64,000 nucleotides of DNA from Mycolicibacterium sphagni (lineage in GTDB: Bacteria > Actinomycetota > Actinomycetes > Mycobacteriales > Mycobacteriaceae). The stretch is taken from contig NZ_VBSB01000003.1 in assembly GCF_013337765.1 (NCBI RefSeq), positions 521,462 to 585,461 on the forward strand, written 5' to 3'. The notes under the pieces were generated by a model. It saw only the letters and a program-made list of their open reading frames with translations, was not told the DNA's origin and did not search any database. Made by a program: the position numbers and the translations under genes. The first letter of the stretch is position 1; each line of letters opens with the position of its first letter. Shown piece after piece: positions 8,259-17,847 of this stretch.

Positions 8259-11200
8259 ATGTCCTCCGGGCACGGTGGAGCCGTGGCTGCCGGGGATGAC
8301 TGCGCTCAGGCCATCCGCACCGCGTGCTCGTACTGCGGTGTCGGGTGTGGCATCGACGTGCGCACCAAGCCCGGCCCTGGAGGTCCGGTCATCGCCAATG
8401 TCGTCGGTGACCGGCTTCACCCAACCAACCTCGGCCGGCTGTGTACGAAGGGTGCCACGCACACCGAACTCATGGGGACTACCGAGGGCCGCGCGGTCGA
8501 CGCACTGATCCGTCCCGCGCGCGGTGAGGAGTTCGTCGCCGCCCCTGTCGAGGACGCCGTCGCCACAGTGGGCACCCGGCTGCGCGCGATTCTGGACGAG
8601 CACGGCCCGGACTCGATTGCCCTGTACGTCTCCGGTCAGATGTCCATGGAAGCGCAGTACCTGGCCACCAAGCTGGCCAAGGGTTTCATCCGTACAGTCA
8701 ACATCGAATCCAACTCTCGGCTGTGCATGGCCAGCGCGGCGACCGGATACAAGCAATCTCTCGGCGCCGATGGTCCGCCCGGCTCGTACGCCGATTTCGA
8801 CTGTGCTGACGTGTTTTTCGTCATCGGTGCGAATATGGCCGACTGCCATCCGATCCTGTTCCTGCGGATGGCCGACCGGATGCGGGCCGGTGCCAAGCTG
8901 ATCGTCGTCGACCCGCGCAGGACCGCCACCGCCGACAAGGCCGACCTGTTTCTGCAGATCCGCCCTGGCACCGACCTGGCGCTGCTGAACGGCCTGCTGC
9001 ACCTGCTGGTGGACTCCGGTGCCATCGACACCGACTTCATCGTCGAGCACACCGACGGCTGGGACGCGATGGGCGAGTTCCTAGCGGACTACCCGCCGGC
9101 GCGGGTGGCCGAACTCACCGGCCTGGCCGAACCCGATATCCGCACTGCGGCAACGATGATCGCCGATGCGGGTGAATGGATGTCGCTGTGGACGATGGGC
9201 CTCAACCAGAGCACCCACGGCACCTGGAACACCAACGCCATCTGCAATCTGCACCTGGCCACCGGAGCGATCTGCCGGCCCGGCAGCGGCCCGATGTCGC
9301 TGACCGGACAACCCAATGCGATGGGCGGCCGCGAAATGGGTTATATGGGGCCGGGTTTGCCGGGCCAGCGCTCGGTGCTGGCCGCCGACGACCGGGCCTT
9401 CGTCGAAGCGGTGTGGGAATTGGCGCCGGGAACCATCCGCGCCGACACCAACCGCGGCACCATCGACATGTTCGAGCAGATGGCCGCCGGCGATATCAAG
9501 GCCTGCTGGATCATCTGCACCAACCCGGTGGCCAGCGTGCCCAATCGCACCACCGTCATCACCGGCCTGGAGACCGCGGAGCTGGTCATCACCCAGGACG
9601 CCTACCGAGACACCGCCACCAACCGCTACGCCGACGTCGTGCTGCCGGCGGCCTTGTGGGCCGAAGCCGACGCGGTGATGGTGAACTCCGAACGCACCCT
9701 GACTCTGGTGCGCGAATGTGTCTCGCCCGCAGGGCAATCCCGCCCGGACTGGCAACTGATCTGCCAGGTGGCCGACGCCATGGGATTCGGTGCGCATTTC
9801 GCCTATGAGTCCAGCGAGCAGATCTTCGATGAAATCCGGCGGTTCGCCAATCCCCAGACAGGCTATGACCTCCGCGGAATCAGCTATCAACGGTTGCGGG
9901 AAACACCCGTGCAGTGGCCGTCCCCGCCCGGCGACGACAACGATCGCCATCCGATTCGCTACGTCAACGACGGTCGGCTCGTGTTCGCTACCCAGTCTGG
10001 CCGCGCCGTCTTTCACGCGCGGCCGCACATGGACGCTCGCGAATTGCCGGATGAGGACTATCCGTTCGTCTTGAATACCGGCCGGCTGCCGCACCAGTGG
10101 CACACCATGACCAAGACCGGCCGGGTCGCCAAGCTCAACAAACTCAACGGCAAGCCCTTCGTCGAGGTCAACCCCGGTGACGCCACCGCCCTCGGCATCA
10201 CCGACGGGCAGGCCGTCGAGCTGCAATCCCGGCGGGGCCGGGCCGTGCTGCCCGCGGTCGTCACCGGCCGGGTCCGGCCGGGGAGTTGTTTCGCACCGTT
10301 CCACTGGAACGACGAACATGGCGAATACCTGGCGATCAACGCGTTGACCAGCGACGCCGTGGACGCGGACTCGCTGCAACCCGAACTGAAAGTGTGCGCG
10401 GTGAGCCTGCGCCCAACCAAGAGTGTGCGCCCCACCCCGGCCTCCGGCGGCCAACCGTCGATCACCGACGACGAACAGCTTTATCTGGCAGGGTTTTTCG
10501 CGGCACTGAGCGGCGATGTCGTCGGTGTTCCGGTGCTGCCGGAGTCCGCACCGATCAGCAAGCCGGTACGGCTGTGGATCGACGGCGTTCTGGCGGGGAT
10601 GTATTCGCGGACTACCGGCGGACCGGTGGCTCCCGAACCCGAACCGGTTCCCGGCCCGTGGGTGCTGTGGGCATCGCAGACCGGAAACGCCGAGGAGCTC
10701 GCGGCCCGAATCGTCGGTCAGCTCGGGGCGGCAGGCCTTCCGGCCAGGCTGGTCAACATGGACGACTGCGCGGTCGGCGATCTCGCGGCCCGCGACGTGT
10801 TGGTGGTCACCAGCACCTTCGGCGACGGTGATCCGCCCGACAACGGCGCGGGCTTGTGGGATCGGCTCACCGCACCGGATGCCCCGGACCTGAACGGGCT
10901 TCGGTTCGCGGTGCTGGGCATCGGCGACCGGTCCTACGGCCAATTCTGTGGCCACGCGCGATCTCTCGACACCCGGCTGGCCGAACTCGGTGGCGCCCGG
11001 CTTCTCGACCGCAGCGACTGCGAGGTCCACGACGAGCATTCGCTGACGATGTGGGCCCAGCGGGTGATCGAGCTTGTCAACGCGGGCGAATCGGCGCCTG
11101 CGATGGCCGCCGCACGCGTCCTCGCCCGGCCCGCCGAGCCGTTCACCCGCACCAGGCCGGTGCCCGCCCGGTTGGCGCGGAACACCAGACTGACTCCCGC

Positions 11201-12248
11201 GTCGGCGGCCAAAGAGGTGCGACAGCTGGGCTTTGACATTTCCGAGCACGACGTCAGCTATGCCGTTGGCGACTCGCTGGGGGTGCTGCCCACCAACAGC
11301 GACGCCGACGTCGCCGCGTGGCTGGCCGCAACCGCTCTGCATGGCGACGAGGTGGTCGAGGTCGACGGTGCGGAATGTGCACTGCGCCAAGCACTCACCG
11401 AAAGCTACGATATCTGCCGCATCACCCCGAACCTGCTGGCTTTCCTCGCCGACATGACAGCGGACAAGACGGCAGCCAGAGAGCTGCGGGCCGTTCGCGG
11501 GCATTTGGACACCTGGCGGTTGGGGCGCAACGGCATCGACGTCGTGCGTGCCTTCGCGGTGCATGCCGCGCCCGAGCAGTGGCAGGAAGTACTCGTCCGC
11601 TTGACGCCGCGGCTGTATTCGATCTCGTCGAGCCCGCTGGTCAGCCCGCATGAAGTGCAGTTGACCGTGTCGATCGTGCGCTACCAGGCGGCGGACGGTG
11701 CCGATCGCGGGGGAGTGTGCTCGACATTCCTGGCCGACCGCGCCCGCGACGTCCCGGTGTTCCTGCAGAAATCGCCGCACTTCCGCCCGCCCGAAGATAC
11801 GACCGCGCCGATTGTGATGATCGGTGCGGGCACCGGGATCGCACCGTTCCGTGGGTTTCTTCAGGAGCGCCGGGCGCTCGGCCACACCGGACGCAACTGG
11901 CTGTTCTTCGGCGACCGGCATCGGGCCGAAAACTTCTACTACCGCGACGATCTGAACGATATGGTCACCGACGGCTTCCTGCATCGGCTCGACCTCGCCT
12001 TCTCCCGCGACCAGCGTAGGCGAATCTATGTGCAGGACAACATGATCGACAAGGGTGCACAACTGTGGGCCTGGCTGCAGGACGGTGCGCACCTCTACGT
12101 CTGCGGCGACGCCGCCACCATGGCGCGCGATGTCGACACCGCGCTGGAAACCATCATCGGCACCCATGGCCATCTGAGCGCCGAAGCCGCGCGCGACTAC
12201 AAGCGCGAACTGGTCGCCGAGAAGCGGTATCTGCGCGACGTGTACTGA
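8259..12248 (+). CDS. nasN: Assimilatory nitrate reductase fused to NADPH-flavodoxin reductase
   Basis: Reduces nitrate to nitrite in the cytoplasm. This 1329-residue protein joins two normally separate subunits. Residues 1-~700 are a molybdopterin oxidoreductase of the NasA/NapA kind: [4Fe-4S] ligands C23, C26, C30 and C62, a probable Mo-ligand C156 in SRLCMASA, and a molydopterin dinucleotide-binding C-terminal part. Residues ~800-945 form a flavodoxin domain (VLWASQTGNAEE). The rest is a CysJ-like FAD/NADPH reductase with RLYSISSSP (~1118) for FAD and GAGTGIAPFRG plus YVCGDA for NADPH. Electrons can thus run NADPH-FAD-FMN-FeS-Mo in one chain. The fused form resembles the mycobacterial nitrate reductase called NasN. 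It is followed 94 bases later by narK. The start is the ATG at 8259; no clear ribosome site is seen. Confidence 0.93.
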   Translation: MSSGHGGAVAAGDDCAQAIRTACSYCGVGCGIDVRTKPGPGGPVIANVVGDRLHPTNLGRLCTKGATHTELMGTTEGRAVDALIRPARGEEFVAAPVEDAVATVGTRLRAILDEHGPDSIALYVSGQMSMEAQYLATKLAKGFIRTVNIESNSRLCMASAATGYKQSLGADGPPGSYADFDCADVFFVIGANMADCHPILFLRMADRMRAGAKLIVVDPRRTATADKADLFLQIRPGTDLALLNGLLHLLVDSGAIDTDFIVEHTDGWDAMGEFLADYPPARVAELTGLAEPDIRTAATMIADAGEWMSLWTMGLNQSTHGTWNTNAICNLHLATGAICRPGSGPMSLTGQPNAMGGREMGYMGPGLPGQRSVLAADDRAFVEAVWELAPGTIRADTNRGTIDMFEQMAAGDIKACWIICTNPVASVPNRTTVITGLETAELVITQDAYRDTATNRYADVVLPAALWAEADAVMVNSERTLTLVRECVSPAGQSRPDWQLICQVADAMGFGAHFAYESSEQIFDEIRRFANPQTGYDLRGISYQRLRETPVQWPSPPGDDNDRHPIRYVNDGRLVFATQSGRAVFHARPHMDARELPDEDYPFVLNTGRLPHQWHTMTKTGRVAKLNKLNGKPFVEVNPGDATALGITDGQAVELQSRRGRAVLPAVVTGRVRPGSCFAPFHWNDEHGEYLAINALTSDAVDADSLQPELKVCAVSLRPTKSVRPTPASGGQPSITDDEQLYLAGFFAALSGDVVGVPVLPESAPISKPVRLWIDGVLAGMYSRTTGGPVAPEPEPVPGPWVLWASQTGNAEELAARIVGQLGAAGLPARLVNMDDCAVGDLAARDVLVVTSTFGDGDPPDNGAGLWDRLTAPDAPDLNGLRFAVLGIGDRSYGQFCGHARSLDTRLAELGGARLLDRSDCEVHDEHSLTMWAQRVIELVNAGESAPAMAAARVLARPAEPFTRTRPVPARLARNTRLTPASAAKEVRQLGFDISEHDVSYAVGDSLGVLPTNSDADVAAWLAATALHGDEVVEVDGAECALRQALTESYDICRITPNLLAFLADMTADKTAARELRAVRGHLDTWRLGRNGIDVVRAFAVHAAPEQWQEVLVRLTPRLYSISSSPLVSPHEVQLTVSIVRYQAADGADRGGVCSTFLADRARDVPVFLQKSPHFRPPEDTTAPIVMIGAGTGIAPFRGFLQERRALGHTGRNWLFFGDRHRAENFYYRDDLNDMVTDGFLHRLDLAFSRDQRRRIYVQDNMIDKGAQLWAWLQDGAHLYVCGDAATMARDVDTALETIIGTHGHLSAEAARDYKRELVAEKRYLRDVY

Positions 12249-12268
12249 CCTCACCGCGGCGCCTGAGC

Positions 12269-12277
12269 CAAAGTGAG
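12269..12277 (+). promoter_or_regulatory. CAAAGTGAG element upstream of narK, shared with nasN
   Basis: The identical 9-mer lies 66 bases before narK and 43 bases before nasN. Downstream of this copy is a loose dyad GTGA-N8-TCAC in GTGACACTGCGATCAC. It may be a shared nitrate/nitrogen control element, but a 9-base match alone is weak evidence. Confidence 0.3.
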
Positions 12278-12342
12278 AAGGTTGTGACACTGCGATCACC
12301 GCGTGGCGCGAAGGCGCAACAAAGAATTCCTACCGTTGGTGC

Positions 12343-13797
12343 ATGCAGACTTCAACAACTCGCAGTGGCTACGACATCGACGACTGGGATGCCGAGGACG
12401 TCGAGGCCTGGAACAACGGCGGCGCGAAAATCGCACGCCGCAACCTGATTTGGTCGATCTTCGCCGAGCACGTCGGATTCTCGGTGTGGTCCATCTGGTC
12501 GGTAATGGTGCTGTTCATGCCGCAGAACGTGTATCACATCGACGCCGCGGGCAAGTTCTTCCTGGTCGCGGTGCCTACTCTCGTTGGCGCGATCCTGCGC
12601 ATCCCGTACACCTTCGCCACCGCTCACTTCGGTGGCCGCAACTGGACGATCTTCTCGGCCCTGGCCTTGCTGGTCCCCACCGCCCTCACGCTGTATTACA
12701 TGGCGCACCCGGGCACTTCGTACACGACGTTCCTCGTGGTGGCCGCCTTCGCCGGACTCGGCGGCGGTAACTTCGCCTCGTCGATGACCAACATCAACGC
12801 CTTCTATCCGCAGCGATACAAGGGCTGGGCACTGGGCCTCAACGCCGGCGGTGGCAATATCGGTGTCGCCGTCATCCAGCTGGTCGGTCTGCTGGTCATC
12901 GCGACCGTCGGCAACCGGTCCCCGCACCTGGTGTGCGCTGTCTACCTGGTGCTGATTGCTTTGGCGGCGGTCGGCGCATCGTTCTTCATGAACAATCTCA
13001 CCAACCAGCGCAGCGATGCTCGGTCGCTGATCGAGGTACTGGCGCATCGTGATTCGTGGCTGATCTCACTGCTCTACATCGGCACCTTCGGATCGTTCAT
13101 CGGGTTCGGCTTCGCCTTCGGGCAGGTACTGCAGATCAACTTCCTGGCCGGGCTCGCGCACGGCGGACCGGTCACCCCGGCGATGACCGCCCAGGCGTCG
13201 CTGCACGCCGCCCAGATCGCCTTCATCGGGCCGGTGCTCGGTTCGCTGTCCCGCCCGTTCGGCGGCCGGCTGTCGGACCGGTTCGGCGGCGGCAAGGTCA
13301 CCCTCTACACGTTCGCTGCGATGATCCTGGCCGCCGGCTGGCTCGTCGCGGCAGGCGAGATCGACGACGCCGCTCCCGGACCGGCGTCCGGTGCCACCAT
13401 GGTGGCTTTCGTGGCCGGCTTCATCGCCCTGTTCATCCTGTCCGGCATGGGAAATGGCTCCACCTACAAGATGATCCCGTCGATCTTCGAGGCCAAGTCC
13501 AAGGGCTTGGATCACCTCAGTGCCCCGGAGCGCAGCGCCTGGTCGCTGCGGATGTCGGGCGCGCTGATCGGCATCGCCGGGGCTATCGGGGCGCTCGGCG
13601 GGGTCGGCGTCAACATCGCACTGCGGGCGTCCTACCTGTCGCCGGCGAAATCGGCCACGATGGCCTTCTGGGTGTTCCTCGGCTTCTACGTGCTGTGCGC
13701 GGTCATCACCTGGGTGGCCTACGTACGCACCCCGAAGAAGGCCAGCGTCATCAGCACCGACACCCCCGCGGTCGACAACGCCACAGCGGCCGCATGA
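12343..13797 (+). CDS. narK: NarK-type nitrate/nitrite transporter
   Basis: A 484-residue MFS transporter of the nitrate/nitrite porter family, with about 12 membrane segments after a 35-residue acidic cytoplasmic N-terminus. Both nitrate-signature loops are visible: GLGGGNFASSMTNINAFYP in TM5 and GMGNGSTYKMIPSIF in TM11. It would import nitrate for the preceding reductase or exchange nitrite. Its stop overlaps the nirB start as ATGA, so the two are translationally coupled. The start is the ATG at 12343. Confidence 0.94.
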   Translation: MQTSTTRSGYDIDDWDAEDVEAWNNGGAKIARRNLIWSIFAEHVGFSVWSIWSVMVLFMPQNVYHIDAAGKFFLVAVPTLVGAILRIPYTFATAHFGGRNWTIFSALALLVPTALTLYYMAHPGTSYTTFLVVAAFAGLGGGNFASSMTNINAFYPQRYKGWALGLNAGGGNIGVAVIQLVGLLVIATVGNRSPHLVCAVYLVLIALAAVGASFFMNNLTNQRSDARSLIEVLAHRDSWLISLLYIGTFGSFIGFGFAFGQVLQINFLAGLAHGGPVTPAMTAQASLHAAQIAFIGPVLGSLSRPFGGRLSDRFGGGKVTLYTFAAMILAAGWLVAAGEIDDAAPGPASGATMVAFVAGFIALFILSGMGNGSTYKMIPSIFEAKSKGLDHLSAPERSAWSLRMSGALIGIAGAIGALGGVGVNIALRASYLSPAKSATMAFWVFLGFYVLCAVITWVAYVRTPKKASVISTDTPAVDNATAAA

Positions 13798-16316
13798 CCG
13801 CCGCGGCACGGACCGTCGTTGTCGTCGGCCACGGGATGGTCGGGCACCGGTTCGTCGAGGCGCTGCGGGACCGGGATCGTGACGGAGCCTGGCGGGTGGT
13901 CGTCCTGTGCGAGGAGCCCACCGCGGCCTACGACCGGGTGGGGTTGTCCTCCTACATCGACGGCTGGGATCGCACGACGCTGGCACTGTCCGGAAACGAT
14001 TACGCCGGAGACGATCTGGTCGACCTTCGGGTCGGCGAGCCGGCCACCGCGATCGACCGGGCCGCCCGCGAGATTCTCACCTCGACGGGGGAGCGCATCG
14101 GCTACGACGCCGTGGTGCTGGCCACCGGCTCGTACCCGTTCGTGCCACCGATTCCCGGTAGCGATCTGGAACGCTGCTTCGTCTACCGGACGCTGGAAGA
14201 CCTCGACGCCATCCGGGCGGCGGCATCGGCGGCCGGGCCCGGCGCCGTCGGCATCGTCGTCGGTGGTGGACTGCTGGGGCTGGAGGCGGCCAACGCGCTG
14301 CGGATGCTGGGCCTGACACCGCATGTGCTGGAACGCTCGCCGCGCCTGATGCCCATCCAGGTCGACGACGGCGGCGGGGCGCTGCTGAATCGGCTCATCA
14401 CCGAACTCGGGATCACGGTGCACACCGATGTGGCGTCGACCGAGATCGTCGAGAGCGGTGACGGAATCACCGTGTCGCTGTCCAATGACGAACAGCTCGA
14501 CGGCGCCTTGCTGGTGTTCTCCGCGGGTGTGCGTCCGCGCGATGAGCTGGCCCGCGAGGCCGGCCTGCCGATCGCCGAACGCGGCGGCGTGATGACGGAT
14601 ATCAGCTGCGCCACAGCCGATCCCCGGGTGTTCGCCATCGGTGAGGTCGCCGCGGTCGAGGGCCGTTGCTACGGCTTGGTCGCGCCCGGCTACACGATGG
14701 CCGAGGTGGTCGCCGACCGACTGGTCGGCGGGACCGCCGAATTCCCGGGTGCCGACCTGTCCACCAAACTCAAACTGCTCGGCGTGGACGTGGCCAGCTT
14801 CGGTGACGCCCATGCCAGCACACCCGGTGCGCTGGAAGTCGTCCTCAACGATGCCGTCAACCAGACCTACGCCAAACTCGTCGTCTCCGATGATGTTTCG
14901 ACGCTGTTGGGCGGGATCCTGGTCGGCGACGCAGGAGCGTACTCCACCCTGCGCCCGATGGTCGGCCGGCCGCTGCCCGCCGACCCGGCGACACTGATCT
15001 CACCGGCAGGCGCTGAAGTGGGTGTGGGTGCGCTACCCGACGACGCACAGATTTGCTCCTGCAACGCGGTGACAAAAAGGAGCATCTGCGGCGCGATCGC
15101 TGACGGCGCTCACGACGTCCCGGCCATCAAATGCGCGACCGCGGCCGGAACCTCCTGCGGCAGCTGCATTCCGATGCTCAAGCGGCTGCTCGAGGCGCAG
15201 GGCGTGGCGATGTCCAAGGCTCTGTGTGAACATTTCGAGCAGACCCGTGCCGAGCTGTTCCAGATCGTCGCGACCACCGGCATCCGCACCTTCTCGGCGC
15301 TGATCGCCGAGTACGGCACCGGCGCCGGGTGCGATATCTGCAAGCCCGTGGTGGCCTCGATCCTGGCATCCACCTCGTCCGATCACATCCTCGACGACGA
15401 GACGGCCGGACTGCAGGACACCAATGACCATTTCCTGGCCAACATTCAGCGCAACGGCACGTACTCGGTGGTGCCGCGGCTCCCCGGTGGTGAAGTCACG
15501 CCCGAGAAGCTGATGGTGATCGCCGAGGTGGCCAGGGATTTCGGCCTCTACACCAAGATCACCGGCGGTCAGCGCATCGACCTGTTCGGCGCCCGCGTCG
15601 AACAGCTGCCGCAGATCTGGAAGCGCCTCGTCGACGCCGGGATGGAATCCGGCCACGCGTACGGCAAGTCGCTGCGGACGGTGAAAAGCTGCGTGGGTTC
15701 CACGTGGTGCCGCTACGGGGTGCAGGACTCGGTGGCGATGGCCGTCGACCTCGAATTGCGTTATCGCGGGCTGCGTTCGCCGCACAAGATCAAGATGGGT
15801 GTCTCGGGCTGCCAACGCGAGTGCGCGGAAGCCCGCGGCAAGGACGTCGGGGTGATCGCCACCGAGAAGGGCTGGAACCTCTATGTCGGCGGTAACGGCG
15901 GCGCCAACCCCAAGCACGCCCAGCTGCTGGCCGGCGATCTCGACTCCGAAACGATGGTCCGCTACATCGACCGGTACCTGATGTTCTACATCCGCACCGC
16001 AGACCGCTTGCAGCGCACGGCAGTGTGGCAGGAGACCATCGAGGGTGGGCTTGATCACATCAGGGACGTGGTGTGTGAGGACTCGTTGGGCATTGCCGCC
16101 GACCTCGACGCCGCCATGGCCCGGCACGTGGAGGGGTACTCCGACGAGTGGGCCGGCGTGCTCAATGACCAGGAGAAACTGAGCCGCTTCGTCTCGTTCG
16201 TCAATGCGCCGGGCGAGCCGGATCCGACCGTGATGTTCGACGAGACGGGGCCGCGCAAGGTGCCGCTGCTGCTGGGAATGCCGAGCAGCGTCAACGCGGC
16301 GGAAAGCCGCCCGTAA
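13794..16316 (+). CDS. nirB: Assimilatory nitrite reductase large subunit
   Basis: Reduces nitrite to ammonium with NAD(P)H. This 840-residue protein has an N-terminal FAD/NAD(P)H disulfide-reductase module (VVVVGHGMVGHRF; second nucleotide site VGGGLLGLEAAN), a BFD-like [2Fe-2S] domain with C421, C423, C455 and C458, then the siroheme/[4Fe-4S] half whose cluster ligands are C633, C639, C673 and C677 (SCVGSTWC and SGCQREC). Length and domain order are those of full NirB. The ATG at 13794 overlaps the narK stop; a longer open frame upstream lies inside narK and was rejected. It depends on siroheme, to which the chelatase two genes downstream of nirD contributes. Confidence 0.96.
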   Translation: MTAAARTVVVVGHGMVGHRFVEALRDRDRDGAWRVVVLCEEPTAAYDRVGLSSYIDGWDRTTLALSGNDYAGDDLVDLRVGEPATAIDRAAREILTSTGERIGYDAVVLATGSYPFVPPIPGSDLERCFVYRTLEDLDAIRAAASAAGPGAVGIVVGGGLLGLEAANALRMLGLTPHVLERSPRLMPIQVDDGGGALLNRLITELGITVHTDVASTEIVESGDGITVSLSNDEQLDGALLVFSAGVRPRDELAREAGLPIAERGGVMTDISCATADPRVFAIGEVAAVEGRCYGLVAPGYTMAEVVADRLVGGTAEFPGADLSTKLKLLGVDVASFGDAHASTPGALEVVLNDAVNQTYAKLVVSDDVSTLLGGILVGDAGAYSTLRPMVGRPLPADPATLISPAGAEVGVGALPDDAQICSCNAVTKRSICGAIADGAHDVPAIKCATAAGTSCGSCIPMLKRLLEAQGVAMSKALCEHFEQTRAELFQIVATTGIRTFSALIAEYGTGAGCDICKPVVASILASTSSDHILDDETAGLQDTNDHFLANIQRNGTYSVVPRLPGGEVTPEKLMVIAEVARDFGLYTKITGGQRIDLFGARVEQLPQIWKRLVDAGMESGHAYGKSLRTVKSCVGSTWCRYGVQDSVAMAVDLELRYRGLRSPHKIKMGVSGCQRECAEARGKDVGVIATEKGWNLYVGGNGGANPKHAQLLAGDLDSETMVRYIDRYLMFYIRTADRLQRTAVWQETIEGGLDHIRDVVCEDSLGIAADLDAAMARHVEGYSDEWAGVLNDQEKLSRFVSFVNAPGEPDPTVMFDETGPRKVPLLLGMPSSVNAAESRP

Positions 16317-16364
16317 CAGCTGTGAAACACGACCCCTCTATCAAGGGCTTGGAGGCTTGAAACC

Positions 16365-16730
16365 ATGACAGTTCTCGCGGATAGAAGTGCCGGGCTCGAC
16401 CTGGATATCTGGACACCCGCCTGCGCCCGCAGCGCGCTGCTCGCCGGTCGGGGCGTCGCGGTGCTGCTGCCCGACGGTTCCCAGGCCGCGCTGTTCCTGT
16501 TGGCCGACGGCACGTTGGCCGCCGTCGGCAATATCGACCCCTTCGGCCGCGCCGCGGTGATGTCGCGTGGCATCGTCGGGGATCGGCGCGGCGAGCCCAC
16601 CGTGGCGTCGCCGTTGCTCAAGCAGGTGTTCTCCCTTGTCGACGGTCGGTGCCTCGACGACGAGTCACACGCGCTGCCGGTCTACGACGTCAGGGTGGTC
16701 GATGGCTTCGTCGAGATCAGAAGTCGCTGA
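16365..16730 (+). CDS. nirD: Nitrite reductase small subunit
   Basis: A 121-residue Rieske-fold protein that partners NirB. The fold pattern is there (ACARSALLAGRGVAVLLPDG ... GNIDPFGRAAVMSRGIVGD ... LPVYDVRVVDG), but the Cys-x-His pairs that would bind a [2Fe-2S] cluster are absent, as usual for NirD, so the role is structural or regulatory. A good ribosome site (TTGGAGG) precedes the ATG at 16365. The next gene starts inside it, overlapping by 29 bases. Confidence 0.93.
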   Translation: MTVLADRSAGLDLDIWTPACARSALLAGRGVAVLLPDGSQAALFLLADGTLAAVGNIDPFGRAAVMSRGIVGDRRGEPTVASPLLKQVFSLVDGRCLDDESHALPVYDVRVVDGFVEIRSR

Positions 16731-17847
16731 CCCTCTGGCCGGCTTCACCGTCGGGGTGACCGCCGCGCGCCGGGCCGAAGAACTCATCACGCTCCTCGAG
16801 CGTCGCGGCGCCGCGGTCGTGCACGCGCCTGCGATCCGGATCGTGCCGCTGGTCGACGATGTCGAGCTGCGCCGGGTGACCACGCATCTCATCGAGCAGC
16901 CGCCGGACCTGGTCGTGGTGACCACCGGGATCGGCTTTCGGGGCTGGATCGAGGCCGCCCACGGCTGGGATGTCTCCGACGAGCTCAGCGCCGCACTCGA
17001 ATCCACTCGCATCCTGGCTCGCGGGCCCAAGGCCCGCGGCGCCGTGCGTCAGGCCGGGTTGTGCGAGGAATGGAGCCCGGAATCGGAGTCCTCCGTGGAG
17101 GTGTTGGAGCGCTTGCTGTCTGAGGGCGTTGATCAGCTGCGCATCGCGGTGCAGCTGCACGGCGCCGCCAGCGAATGGGAGCCCGACACCGATATTTGTG
17201 ACGCGCTGACCCGGGCGGGTGCCTACGTCGTGAAGGTTCCGGTGTATCGCTGGGAGCCGCCGGAGGACTCCCGGCGCGTCGATGCGTTGATCGCGGCGCT
17301 CATCAGCGCCGACGTGGACGCGGTGAGCTTCACCAGCGCACCCGCCGTCGCGGCAATGCTGGAACGCGCCAAAGCCCTTGGCGCCCTGGAATGTCTGATC
17401 AACGCGCTGCGCAATCACGTCGCGGTGTTCTGCGTCGGCCCGGTCACCGCGACCCCGCTGACCCGGCTCGGCATCGACGCCCGCTACCCGCAGCGTTACC
17501 GGCTCGGCGCGCTCGCCCGGCTGATCACCGATGAATTGCCCTGCCTGGCAAGAAAGTACAGCGCAGGCGGACACGACATCAGCGTCCGCAGCGCCAGCGT
17601 CGAGGTGGACGGCGAGCTCAAGGTGCTGCCACCGGCGGCCATGGCGCTGCTGCGCCGGCTGCTGGTGGCACCAGGGCTGGTCGTGTCGCGGGAAGAACTG
17701 CTGGCCGAACTTCCCGGCGGCGGCGATGACACCCACGCGGTGGAGACGGCGATGGCCCGGCTGCGCTCGGCGCTGGCTGCCCCGCGGGTGGTCCAGACGG
17801 TGGTCAAGCGTGGCTACCGGCTCGCCCTGGATCCGGCGGCCACATGA
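16702..17847 (+). CDS. nnaR: HemD-domain/winged-helix nitrate assimilation regulator
   Basis: A 381-residue two-part protein. Residues ~10-265 resemble uroporphyrinogen-III synthase (HemD). Residues ~290-381 are an OmpR-like winged helix (LPPAAMALLRRLL ... VVSREELLAELPGG ... VETAMARLRSAL ... VVKRGYRLAL). The combination is that of NnaR, described in Streptomyces and M. smegmatis as an activator of nitrate/nitrite assimilation genes; the HemD part may sense a tetrapyrrole or have lost catalysis. The ATG at 16702 lies within nirD, and the stop overlaps the chelatase start (ATGA), placing it firmly in the narK-nirBD operon. A purely metabolic HemD is less likely because of the fused DNA-binding domain. 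Confidence 0.85.
   Translation: MASSRSEVADPLAGFTVGVTAARRAEELITLLERRGAAVVHAPAIRIVPLVDDVELRRVTTHLIEQPPDLVVVTTGIGFRGWIEAAHGWDVSDELSAALESTRILARGPKARGAVRQAGLCEEWSPESESSVEVLERLLSEGVDQLRIAVQLHGAASEWEPDTDICDALTRAGAYVVKVPVYRWEPPEDSRRVDALIAALISADVDAVSFTSAPAVAAMLERAKALGALECLINALRNHVAVFCVGPVTATPLTRLGIDARYPQRYRLGALARLITDELPCLARKYSAGGHDISVRSASVEVDGELKVLPPAAMALLRRLLVAPGLVVSREELLAELPGGGDDTHAVETAMARLRSALAAPRVVQTVVKRGYRLALDPAAT

Noticed and set aside
9081..12299. 1072-residue minus-strand open frame opposite nasN
   Set aside because: GC-rich third positions suppress stops on the complement. The translation is low-complexity and shows no domain, whereas the plus strand is a complete reductase.
12249..12342. 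GlnR box before narK
   Set aside because: GTGAC and GATCAC fragments are present, but I could not fit the spaced GlnR pattern, so it is not called.
13056..13793. N-terminal extension of nirB inside narK
   Set aside because: It overlaps narK completely, its translation is arginine-rich nonsense, and the NirB N-terminus matches the ATG at 13794.
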